This document shows positions 32,957 to 40,078 of a DNA stretch of 64,000 nt, one piece after another (position 1 is the first letter of the stretch; the number at the start of each line of letters is the position of its first letter). The position numbers and the translations under genes were made by a program. Source of the stretch: Georgenia sp. EYE_87 (lineage in GTDB: Bacteria; Actinomycetota; Actinomycetes; Actinomycetales; Actinomycetaceae); NCBI RefSeq assembly GCF_023148685.1, contig NZ_JAHXNL010000008.1, forward strand, positions 150,151 to 214,150, read 5' to 3'. A model generated the notes under the pieces. That model worked only from the letters and a program-made list of their open reading frames with translations, did no database searches and was not told where the DNA came from.

Positions 32957-33679
32957 ATGACCACCCGAACCCTCCCCGCCGCACTGGGCCTCCTCTCCGC
33001 CGTCGCCCTGGTCACCGCGGGGTGCGGCGTCGCTGGCCCGACGGGCCCGGTGACCACCGAGGAGCACGACGTCGACGCCGCCGTCACCGCCGTGCGCCTG
33101 GACGGCACCGGCGACCTCCGCGTGAGCACCGGCGGCCCCGCGGCGTCGCTCAGCGTCACCGCGCACGAGAGCACGCTGGACGAGCTGACCGCGGAGGTGC
33201 GCGACGGGGTGCTCGTGCTCGGCGTCCGGCCCGGGATGCGCCTGCGCGACCTCGGTCCGATCACCTACGACCTCGTGCTGACCGAGCTCCACGCCGTCGG
33301 CGTCCGGGGAACGGGTGACGTCGCCGCGAGCCTCACGCCGGTCGACACCCTCGAGATCACGGTCGACGGCACGGGGGACGTGCGGGCGACCGACGTCGAC
33401 GTCGACGAGCTGCGGGTCGAGATCGACGGCACCGGCTCGGTCGGGCTCACCGGCACCGCACGTTCGCAGGAGGTGCGCATCGGCGGCACGGGCAGCTACG
33501 AGGGTGCGGAGCTGAGCTCCGAGGACGCCGTGGTGACCCTCGACGGCACCGGCAACGCGGACGTCGAGGCCTCACGGACCCTCTCGGCCACGGTGGACGG
33601 CACCGGATCGGTGACCTACGGCGGCGGGGCCGAGGTCACCTCCCGCGTGGACGGCCTCGGCTCGGTCCGCGAACGCTGA
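32957..33679 (+). CDS. GIN-domain (DUF2807) lipoprotein
   Basis: 240 aa. Lipoprotein signal with lipobox VTAGC (Cys23), then a beta-helix-like GIN domain built of repeats with DGTGD/DGTGS turns: VRLDGTGDLRV, VRGTGDVAAS, VDGTGDVRAT, IDGTGSVGLT, LDGTGNADVE, VDGTGSVTYG. Extracytoplasmic, anchored to the outer face of the membrane. Proposed as an adhesion or protective fold; function unknown. CAGGAGAG precedes the ATG. Confidence 0.88.
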   Translation: MTTRTLPAALGLLSAVALVTAGCGVAGPTGPVTTEEHDVDAAVTAVRLDGTGDLRVSTGGPAASLSVTAHESTLDELTAEVRDGVLVLGVRPGMRLRDLGPITYDLVLTELHAVGVRGTGDVAASLTPVDTLEITVDGTGDVRATDVDVDELRVEIDGTGSVGLTGTARSQEVRIGGTGSYEGAELSSEDAVVTLDGTGNADVEASRTLSATVDGTGSVTYGGGAEVTSRVDGLGSVRER

Positions 33680-33718
33680 ACGGGCGGTAGCCTTCGGCCA
33701 CCGACCAAGGAGGCAGCC

Positions 33719-34189
33719 ATGGACGTCGTCACCGATCCGTACGCACCGGTCGTCAAGGTCGTGACCGTGCCCGTGCCTGCCGCGGCGGCGTTTGAGGCCT
33801 TCACCCAGGGCCTGGACACCTGGTGGCCCTTCGCGACGCACTCGACGGCGGGAGGCCGGCGCGGCACGGTCGCGTTCGGTTCCGACGCCGGGGAGCCCGT
33901 GGTGGAGATCCACCCCGACGGCCGCCGCGAGATCTGGGGCACGCTCACGCGGTGGGCGCCGCCCGAGCTGCTGACCATGTCCTGGCACCCCGGTGGCGAC
34001 CCGGCCCGCGCCACGGAGCTCGAGGTCCGGTTCGCCGAGACCTCCGACGGCACGCGCGTCCACCTGCGGCACACCGGATGGGAGGCGAGGGACGACGGCG
34101 CGGCCGCCCGGGCCGACTACGACACCGGCTGGGACACGGTGCTGGGGCACTTCGTGGACTCCCAGAGCTCGCCGGGCGTCCAGAGCTAG
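33719..34189 (+). CDS. SRPBCC domain protein
   Basis: 156 aa. START-like: VVKVVTVPVPAAAAFEAFTQGLDTWWPFATHS, GEPVVEIHPDGRREIWGTLTRWAPPELLTMSW, LEVRFAETSDGTRVHLRHTGWEARDD, ending in the C-terminal helix. Hydrophobic-ligand binding or AHSA1-like; not paralogous at a glance to the SRPBCC at 14759-15193. AAGGAGG is placed well before the ATG, and TAGCCT some 25 nt upstream could be its -10. Confidence 0.9.
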   Translation: MDVVTDPYAPVVKVVTVPVPAAAAFEAFTQGLDTWWPFATHSTAGGRRGTVAFGSDAGEPVVEIHPDGRREIWGTLTRWAPPELLTMSWHPGGDPARATELEVRFAETSDGTRVHLRHTGWEARDDGAAARADYDTGWDTVLGHFVDSQSSPGVQS

Positions 34190-34220
34190 CCTCCGGAGGG
34201 CTCGGCGCGGCCCCGCCGGT

Positions 34221-34268
34221 ACGTGACGCCTTCGCCACGTGACGCCTTCGCCACGTGGCGCCGTCGCC
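34221..34268. repeat. Three 16-bp tandem units with CACGTG centres
   Basis: ACGTGACGCCTTCGCC at 34221-34236 and 34237-34252, then ACGTGGCGCCGTCGCC at 34253-34268. Unit junctions create CACGTG palindromes. Located between the SRPBCC gene and the five-gene EspC-like cassette, about 150 bp upstream of it; might be a regulatory array. Confidence 0.75.
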
Positions 34269-34414
34269 GCGGCCGAGCTCCGCAGACGCACCCCGGCATG
34301 CGGACGGACATGGGGAGAAGTCCCCGTGCGGGTGGCTGGCCCTCCCGTGCACGACTGCGCGAGAGTTGGCCCAGCAGCGTGCCGCCCCGGCGGCGCCACG
34401 AGCCTGGGGGAGAC

Positions 34415-34711
34415 ATGGCGGACGATCTGAGACTCGACACCGAGCTGCTCCTCACGACCGCCGACTCGTTGTCCGCGGTCCGCGACGAGTTCTCGACCGG
34501 CACCATGGGGAGCGACCCGGGGCTGGCCGAGGCGATCGGCCACGCCGCCCTCTACGGCCGCCTCGACTCCTTCCAGTCCAGCTGGTCCGTGCAGCGCGGC
34601 CGCATGGTCGAGAGCATCGACGTGCTGGGACGCACCATGGTCACCGTGACCGAGGCGTTCGCCGAGCTCGACGCCCAGCTGGCCGACGGCCTGGGCGGGG
34701 GGACCAGGTGA
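34415..34711 (+). CDS. EspC-like (WXG100-related) small protein
   Basis: 98 aa. Begins DDLRLDTELLLTTADSLSAV and has FQSSWSVQRGRMVESIDVLGRTMV: a helix-turn-helix hairpin with a central W and no WXG, as in the EspC/ESX-associated family and other ESX-type secreted proteins. Starts ~10 nt after GGGGGAG. It heads a five-gene unit whose members all overlap or nearly touch. Expected to be secreted or to pair with the next protein (inference). No ESX ATPase (EccC) or EccB/D/E gene lies in the window. Confidence 0.7.
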   Translation: MADDLRLDTELLLTTADSLSAVRDEFSTGTMGSDPGLAEAIGHAALYGRLDSFQSSWSVQRGRMVESIDVLGRTMVTVTEAFAELDAQLADGLGGGTR

Positions 34712-36087
34712 GCACCCCGCGCCCGTCCGGCTGGGAGGTCACCCGCGAGTTCTGGTCCGACCCCGTGCCCGGCGACCCGGGCGAGCTGCACGCCGTCGCC
34801 GGCCGGTACCGCGACGTCGCCGGGCACATCTCCGCGGCGGCGCAGGGGCTGCGGGACCTCGGGGACCTGGACCTGAGGTCCAAGGCGGTCGAGAAGTTCC
34901 GTCAGCGGGCGGCGGAGGTCGCGGACGAGATCGCCAGGGCGGAGCCGCTCTACTCCGGCGCGGCCGACGCCGTGGACGCGTACGCGACCGGGCTCGACGA
35001 CGCGCAGGACAAGGCGGACCTCGCCCTCTCCGCCGTCGTGGAGACCGCCGGGCAGCTCGAGGCCGCGCGCGTCGCCGAGTCGGACGCCGCGCACGCCGCG
35101 CTCACCCAGACGCACCGGGAGCTCGCGGGAACCGTCCCCCTGCCCGGCGCCCCCGCGGACCCGGCGGCGGACCTGGCGGTCGCTCGCGCCCGGGTCGACG
35201 GGCTCCAGGGCGAGTTCGACGCCGCCGTCCAGCGCATCCGCGACGCCGTGGCGGACCGCGACGCGGCCGCCACGGCGGCCATCGGCGCGATCGGCGAGCT
35301 CGCCGAGACCAACGCGCTCAAGGACAGCTTCTGGGACAAGGCCGGCGACTTCCTCGGCGACGTCGTCGACTTCCTCGACAAGGCCCTCAAGGTCATCTCC
35401 GACATCCTCGACAAGTTCGAGATCGTGCTCCTCGTCGCCTCGATCGTGCTGCTGTTCATCCCCGGCGGCGGGCTCCTCGTGATGGCCCTGCGGGTCCTGA
35501 GCGCGCTCGCCAAGATCCAGCGGGTCGTCAAGGTGGCGCGGACGACGGTCGACGTCATCCAGGTGGTGCGCGGCAAGAAGTCCGCGATCGAGTTCCTCAC
35601 CGGCCTCGCCAAGGGCCAGGTGTCGAAGCTCGCCGGCAAGGGCGTCCAGAAGGTCGCCGGCAACGTCCTGGGCCGGGTGCTCAGCCGCACGGGCCAGGGC
35701 ACGCTCTTCGCCGCCTCCAACCTCGTCCCGGTCACCGCCGAGATCGACGCCGTGCCGGCGACGTTCGCCTCCGGCAACCGCAACTACGTGCAGATGGCGA
35801 TGCTGAACGACTCCTTCCGCGGCGCCTACAGCAACAGCGAGCTCGCCGGCCTCGCCACCCGGGCGGCGCTCGTCGAGGGCGGTGCGCACGCGACCAAGGA
35901 GTATGCCGTCAAGCCGGCCGTCGACGCCGGCAACGACTGGGTGAACAACCAGCTGACCCGGCACAGCCTCGCGAACGGCGGCAACCCGTACCTGTTCGAC
36001 TGGAACGACCCGCTCGGCGAGCCCCAGCCGTTCTCCGACTACCGTCAGCAGATGGACAAGACCCTGGTCGACGGCGGTGCGAGGTGA
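34708..36087 (+). CDS. WXG-like/hydrophobic secreted-toxin-type protein of unknown function
   Basis: 459 aa. N-terminal ~200 residues are helical with GDPGELHAVAGRYRDVAGHI, AVEKFRQRAAEVADEI, Ala-rich coiled coil. A hydrophobic core follows (IVLLVASIVLLFIPGGGLLVMALRVL at ~residues 240-265), then basic AKGQVSKLAGKGVQKVAGNV. The C-terminus carries NGGNPYLFDWNDPLGEPQPF. N-terminal layout is that of WXG/LXG-type substrates, but no recognisable toxin domain ends it. GTG start overlaps the EspC-like stop (GTGA). Confidence 0.7.
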   Translation: MSTPRPSGWEVTREFWSDPVPGDPGELHAVAGRYRDVAGHISAAAQGLRDLGDLDLRSKAVEKFRQRAAEVADEIARAEPLYSGAADAVDAYATGLDDAQDKADLALSAVVETAGQLEAARVAESDAAHAALTQTHRELAGTVPLPGAPADPAADLAVARARVDGLQGEFDAAVQRIRDAVADRDAAATAAIGAIGELAETNALKDSFWDKAGDFLGDVVDFLDKALKVISDILDKFEIVLLVASIVLLFIPGGGLLVMALRVLSALAKIQRVVKVARTTVDVIQVVRGKKSAIEFLTGLAKGQVSKLAGKGVQKVAGNVLGRVLSRTGQGTLFAASNLVPVTAEIDAVPATFASGNRNYVQMAMLNDSFRGAYSNSELAGLATRAALVEGGAHATKEYAVKPAVDAGNDWVNNQLTRHSLANGGNPYLFDWNDPLGEPQPFSDYRQQMDKTLVDGGAR

Positions 36088-36761
36088 GCCGGCTGTACTC
36101 CGTCACCGTCCCGCCCGGCTGGGTCCGGCTCGAGCTCGACGGCGACGACAGGGCCGAGAAGCAGGTGCGCGCCCTCGTCGACCACCTGACCGCGTCGGTG
36201 CCGCGCGACAGCGCCCCCGCCCTGCGGCGCCCGATCGAGAATCAGCTGCGCGACCTCGTCGCCGACGCCCGGGCTCGTGGCGCCGTCGATCTCCTGGTGC
36301 CCGTCGACCGGGTGGCGGGACTGACGCTTCCCGCGTCGGTGATGGCCACGGTGGTCACGGTCCCCGAGGCCGGCGCGGCATCCCACGAGGACGTCCTCGT
36401 GGCGATGGTCGCCCGCGGTTCCGGCGAGCCGGTGGCCGTCGGCGACGCCGTCGCGGTCCGCTCGCTCACGCGGCGCGACGTCACGGCCCAGCTCGAGGCG
36501 GAGGTGACCGCCGCCGAGCGCGCGCTCCAGGCCGCCGGCGCCCCGGCCGGCCCGCTGGCCGGCACGCTCGACGACGTCGAGCCCGCCGAGGGCGCGACGA
36601 GCCGACACGTGCGCTACCTCCTCGGCATCCCCGGCCGTCCGGCGGAGTTCCTCGCCCTGACGCTCGCCGTGCTCGAGCCCGCCGACGACCCGGAGGCCGA
36701 GCTGGGCGACGCGCTGACGGAGCTCTTCGACGCCGTCGTCTCCACCCTGCGGTGGTCATGA
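36084..36761 (+). CDS. Unknown protein A of the EspC-like cassette
   Basis: 225 aa soluble alpha/beta protein, no signal or membrane segment. Begins with a conserved-looking LYSVTVPPGWVRLELDG, contains ALRRPIENQLRDLVADARARGAVDLLVPVD and ends ELFDAVVSTLRWS. Helical insert TAQLEAEVTAAERALQAAG in the middle. ATGA overlap on both sides. Possibly a chaperone for the 459-aa protein, by analogy with EspG-type chaperones, though I see no sequence match (inference). Confidence 0.7.
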   Translation: MSRLYSVTVPPGWVRLELDGDDRAEKQVRALVDHLTASVPRDSAPALRRPIENQLRDLVADARARGAVDLLVPVDRVAGLTLPASVMATVVTVPEAGAASHEDVLVAMVARGSGEPVAVGDAVAVRSLTRRDVTAQLEAEVTAAERALQAAGAPAGPLAGTLDDVEPAEGATSRHVRYLLGIPGRPAEFLALTLAVLEPADDPEAELGDALTELFDAVVSTLRWS

Positions 36762-37435
36762 GCGCACGGGTCCACCTCTCCCCCGACCCGCGGGTCTGGG
36801 TCCCCGTCCCGATGACCTGGCCGACGGCGCGGCACCCCTCCGCCGAGGCGTGGGCGCGGGAGGCAGGCCCCGCCCTCGTCGTCGACCAGGGGATCGACGA
36901 CCCCGAGCTCGGCGAGCGGCTGAGCATCGTGCTGACCGCTGTCGCAGCGACGACCCACCCCGAGCACGTGCAGGCCCGGTTCCTCCACCTGCCCGACGTG
37001 CGGGCCGGGTTCATGCTGCTCGAGGTCTCCGCCGTCGAGACCGACCCCTCGGCCAACCGGCACCTCGTGCACCGGGGCCTGACCGAGGCCGACCGCGAGC
37101 CGGACGTGGGGGCCGTGCAGGTGCACGACGTCGCCCTCCCCGACGGGCACCCGCTGCTGCGGGTGCTGCGCTTCGACCGTCCCCCGCCGACCGGTCCGCT
37201 CATCGGGATCCTCCGCCACGCCGTCCGGCTGCCCGCCGCCCCGGGCGTGCGGGGCGCCGTCGACGTGGCCACGACCATCACCGGCACGGACATCGACGCC
37301 CTGCTCGGCACCCTCGGCGACGTCGAGGCGCTGCTGGAGGACGTCCACTGGGTCGTGGACGACGCCGACCAGGGGCATGAGCGACGTCCCGCCGGGACGG
37401 CCGAGACGAAGGAGAAGTCGTGGACGGCGAGCTGA
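36758..37435 (+). CDS. Unknown protein B of the EspC-like cassette
   Basis: 225 aa soluble. LSPDPRVWVPVPMTWP at the start, GERLSIVLTAVAATTHPEHV, FMLLEVSAVETDP, and an end VATTITGTDIDALLGTLGDVEALLEDVHWV. Same length and a similar start (PP/DP-x-WV) and finish (…LRW/…VHW) as protein A, so a remote paralogue is possible. Overlaps protein A by ATGA and the next gene by 16 nt, indicating close coupling. Confidence 0.7.
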   Translation: MSARVHLSPDPRVWVPVPMTWPTARHPSAEAWAREAGPALVVDQGIDDPELGERLSIVLTAVAATTHPEHVQARFLHLPDVRAGFMLLEVSAVETDPSANRHLVHRGLTEADREPDVGAVQVHDVALPDGHPLLRVLRFDRPPPTGPLIGILRHAVRLPAAPGVRGAVDVATTITGTDIDALLGTLGDVEALLEDVHWVVDDADQGHERRPAGTAETKEKSWTAS

Positions 37436-38166
37436 GCACGGGAACCGTCGTGATCCTCGTGGTGGTCGTGGCGGTCGTCATCGCCGTGACGGTGGTCGTG
37501 CAGGGCCGCCGTGAGTCCGCGTACCGGGAGTCGAAGCGGTCCTTCTCCCGCGGCGGCGGATGGCGCCGGTTCCCCGCGGACATCCTGGCGGACGAGTGGG
37601 CGGGCGGGCCGTTCCGTCCCGGCCGCGACGGCTACGCGGCGGACGTCAACGTGACGGAGCGCGAGGGCCTGCGCACGTTCTTCCTCAAGTACGTCTACCT
37701 GACCACCGACCAGATCATGGCCGACGGGCGCAGCACGAAGAAGGAGCACCTGGTGATCGGCGTCGACCTGCCGGCGTCCCTGCCCGCGATCACCCTCGAG
37801 CGCGGCGCGCGGGCCGGGATCGGGGCGGCCGTGGGAGGCCAGGACATCTCCGTCGGGCACCCGCAGATCGACGGTGCCTGGCGGATCACCTCGGGCGACG
37901 AGGAGTACGCCCGCGCGCTCGTGCAGGGGGCGTTCGCGCACGCCCTGTCCGTCCCCGAGCTGCGTGGCGGCAACCTCCGGCTGAGCGGGGCCACGCTGAT
38001 GTGGTGGGAGAAGGGGTTCGATCTCACCGAGGTGCTGGGGACGGTCCAGCGGGTCGAGCCGGCGCTCGTCGCGCTCGCCCGCGCCGTGCCTGCCGAGCTG
38101 GTACGGCGCTACGGCACCGAGCCGCGGCCGCTGCTGCCGGCCGCGCCGGTGCCGCCCGCCTCCTGA
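37420..38166 (+). CDS. Membrane-anchored protein of unknown function closing the EspC-like cassette
   Basis: 248 aa. N-terminal membrane segment GTVVILVVVVAVVIAVTVVV (residues ~8-28), then a soluble domain of ~200 residues: DILADEWAGGPFRPGRDGYAADV, GLRTFFLKYVYLTTDQ, HLVIGVDLPASLPAITLERG, ADERYARALVQ-type GDEEYARALVQGAF. N-out single-pass or cytoplasmic orientation is uncertain; Arg after the segment suggests a cytoplasmic domain. The pattern is seen in a widespread actinobacterial family without known function. GTG start after GGAGAAG. Confidence 0.75.
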   Translation: MDGELSTGTVVILVVVVAVVIAVTVVVQGRRESAYRESKRSFSRGGGWRRFPADILADEWAGGPFRPGRDGYAADVNVTEREGLRTFFLKYVYLTTDQIMADGRSTKKEHLVIGVDLPASLPAITLERGARAGIGAAVGGQDISVGHPQIDGAWRITSGDEEYARALVQGAFAHALSVPELRGGNLRLSGATLMWWEKGFDLTEVLGTVQRVEPALVALARAVPAELVRRYGTEPRPLLPAAPVPPAS

Positions 38167-38218
38167 GGGCCGCGCCGCACATCCCCTTCGGGCCAGGGTG
38201 GCCCTCCTGAGGGCCGGG

Positions 38219-38242
38219 CGCCCGGGCGACGTCGCCCGGGCG
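38219..38242. terminator. Perfect 24-bp palindrome at the convergent cassette end
   Basis: CGCCCGGGCGACGTCGCCCGGGCG reads the same on both strands; no T tract. It lies between the end of the five-gene cassette and the end of allE, and probably stops transcription from both sides. Confidence 0.6.
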
Positions 38243-38262
38243 AGCAGCTGCCTGCACGTCCC

Positions 38263-39078
38263 TCAGAGGACGATCTGGCGGTTGACGTCCTTGTAGAGCA
38301 GGTAACGGAAGTTCGACGGCCCCCCGGCGTAGCAGGCCTGCGGGCAGAACGCGCGCAGCGACATGTAGTCGCCCTCCTGGACCTCGACCCAGTCGCCGTT
38401 GAGGCGGTAGACGGCCTTCCCCTCGAGCACGTACAGGCCGTGCTCCATGACGTGCGTCTCCGCGAACGGGATCGAGGCCCCCGGCTCGAACGTCACGATG
38501 TTGACGTGCATGTCGTAGGCGAGGTCGTCCACCGGCAGCATGCGCGTGGTGCGCCACTTGCCGTCCGTGTCCGGCATCGGCGTGGGCTCGATGTCCTGCT
38601 CGTTGCCGAAGACCGGTCGGGCCACGTAGCCCTCGAGCGGCTCGTAGGCCTTGCGGATCCAGTGGAACTGGACCGGCACCGTGCCGGCGTTGCGCACGTG
38701 CCAGCTCACCCCCGCGGGCGCGTAGGCGAAGCCGCCTGGCGCGAGGACGTGGGTCTCGCCCTCGATCGTCACGGTCAGCTCGCCGTCGACGACGAGGACG
38801 AACCCCTCCACCGTGGTCTGCGGCTCGGGACGGCCGGACCCGCCGCCCGGCTCGACCTCCATGAGGTACTGGGCGAACGTGGTGGCGCCGCCGGCGACCG
38901 GGCGGTTCAGGATCCACGCTCGGGTGTCCGCCCAGTCGGGGATGACGCTGGTGACGATGTCGCGCAGCACGCCGCGCGGGATGACGGTGTAGGCCTCCGT
39001 CACGATGGCCCGGTCCGTGAGGAGGTCCGTCTGCGGGGGCAGCCCGCCCGGGTTGGCGTAGTAGTGCGTCTGCGACAT
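38263..39078 (-). CDS. allE: (S)-ureidoglycine aminohydrolase
   Basis: 271 aa bicupin. Hydrolyses ureidoglycine to ureidoglycolate and ammonia in purine/allantoin breakdown, in the cytoplasm with Mn. First cupin: TTVEGFVLVVDGELTVTIEG and GFAYAPAGVSWHVRN. Second cupin, the catalytic one: SIPFAETHVMEHGLYVLEGK with metal Glu/His and VEVQEGDYMSLRAFCPQACYAGG. Length normal. ATG after a weak GGAGGC-type site. No allantoinase, allantoicase or uricase gene is near, so the pathway genes lie elsewhere or the role differs. Confidence 0.93.
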   Translation of the reverse strand: MSQTHYYANPGGLPPQTDLLTDRAIVTEAYTVIPRGVLRDIVTSVIPDWADTRAWILNRPVAGGATTFAQYLMEVEPGGGSGRPEPQTTVEGFVLVVDGELTVTIEGETHVLAPGGFAYAPAGVSWHVRNAGTVPVQFHWIRKAYEPLEGYVARPVFGNEQDIEPTPMPDTDGKWRTTRMLPVDDLAYDMHVNIVTFEPGASIPFAETHVMEHGLYVLEGKAVYRLNGDWVEVQEGDYMSLRAFCPQACYAGGPSNFRYLLYKDVNRQIVL

Positions 39079-39182
39079 CCGAGAGCCTCCGCTGGGTCGG
39101 GACGGGTGACGCGCCCATCATGGCGTCTTCCGTGTCGTGGACCAACCCTTCCGTCTGCGCGCCGGTCCCTACGGCGGGTCGC

Positions 39183-39740
39183 TCAGCTCGCGGGCGCGGC
39201 CGCTCGTGCTGCGGCGGGACGGTAGGTGGACGTCCCGAAGCACACACTGAGGTCGGCGATCTCGGCGTAGGGCTCGAACGCCGGGATCCGGCGCCAGCCG
39301 CGCGCCTCGTAGAGAGCGAGCGCCTCGGGCTGCAGCGTGCCGGTGTGGAGCACTACCGCGTCGTCGCCGGAACGACCGGCGGCGGCCCGCAGCTCCTCCA
39401 GCAGCAGCGTGGCCAGGCCGCGCCGGCGGTGGCCGGGGGCGACGTAGAGCTTCTTCACCTCCTGCCGGGCCGGGGCGCCGTCGACGTCGACCGGCCGAGG
39501 GAGGGTGTGCAGCGACCCGCAGGCGACGGTCTCGTCGCCGTCCTCGACGACGAGCGTCAGGGCGATCTGCTCGGGCCGGGGCGACAGGAGCGGGCCGAGA
39601 CGGTCCCCCTGGTCGGCGTAGCGCGGGTCGAGCTCGGCGCTCATGGCCGCGCGGAGGCCGGCGGCGGCCGGGTCCTCCCACGCGACCTCACGGACCTGGA
39701 GGGTGCTGGCGTGCCTGGGCATGGTGACGATGTCTACCAT
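39183..39740 (-). CDS. GNAT family N-acetyltransferase
   Basis: 185 aa. Acetyl-CoA-binding motif A is VKKLYVAPGHRRRGLATLLL (R/Q-x-x-G-x-G/A pattern), with ALALYEARGWRRIP as the C-terminal motif. N-terminal strand LQVREVAWEDPAAA. Acceptor unknown. ATG at 39740 or 39722 are both possible; I report the longer because neither has a clear ribosome binding site. Divergent from the dodecin gene. Confidence 0.9.
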   Translation of the reverse strand: MVDIVTMPRHASTLQVREVAWEDPAAAGLRAAMSAELDPRYADQGDRLGPLLSPRPEQIALTLVVEDGDETVACGSLHTLPRPVDVDGAPARQEVKKLYVAPGHRRRGLATLLLEELRAAAGRSGDDAVVLHTGTLQPEALALYEARGWRRIPAFEPYAEIADLSVCFGTSTYRPAAARAAAPAS

Positions 39741-39861
39741 CGCGGCCCGGCGACGGCGCGGCCCGGTCCAGCCGGTGGGCCGCCGCGGGCCCGTCGGCGT
39801 TGCACGCCGCCCTGCCGCGCTGGACGATGGCCTCTCCGGATGGTTCTACGAAGGAGTAGCC

Positions 39862-40071
39862 ATGACCGCTTCGGTCGCACGTGTCACCACGATCAGCGTC
39901 CGCTCCGACACCAGCTTCGACGACGCCGTGAAGGCTGGCGTGGAGCGCGCGTCCCAGACGTTGCGTCATGTGTCGGGCGCCTGGGTGAAGGAGCAGAAGG
40001 TCGAGCTGACCGACGGCAAGGTCAGCAGCTACCACGTGGTGCTGGAGGTCACCTTCGTCCTCGACGACTGA
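39862..40071 (+). CDS. Dodecin family protein
   Basis: 69 aa. Dodecamer-forming flavin storage protein: RVTTISVRSDTSFDDAVKAGVERASQTLRHVSGAWVKEQ, with the Trp that stacks on flavin in GAWVKEQKVE, and the end SSYHVVLEVTFVLDD. Length and motifs match bacterial dodecins, which buffer riboflavin/FMN (or CoA) and protect from photodamage. AAGGAG precedes the ATG. Faces the ligD end. Confidence 0.95.
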   Translation: MTASVARVTTISVRSDTSFDDAVKAGVERASQTLRHVSGAWVKEQKVELTDGKVSSYHVVLEVTFVLDD

Positions 40072-40078
40072 CCGCCCG

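Noticed and set aside
32443..33318. Arg-rich plus-strand frame across the 71-aa gene and the GIN lipoprotein gene
   Set aside because: It lacks any domain and overlaps two better-supported genes.
34223..34414. Open frames through the 16-bp repeat region
   Set aside because: Repetitive composition, no ribosome site and no homology; the EspC-like gene starts at 34415.
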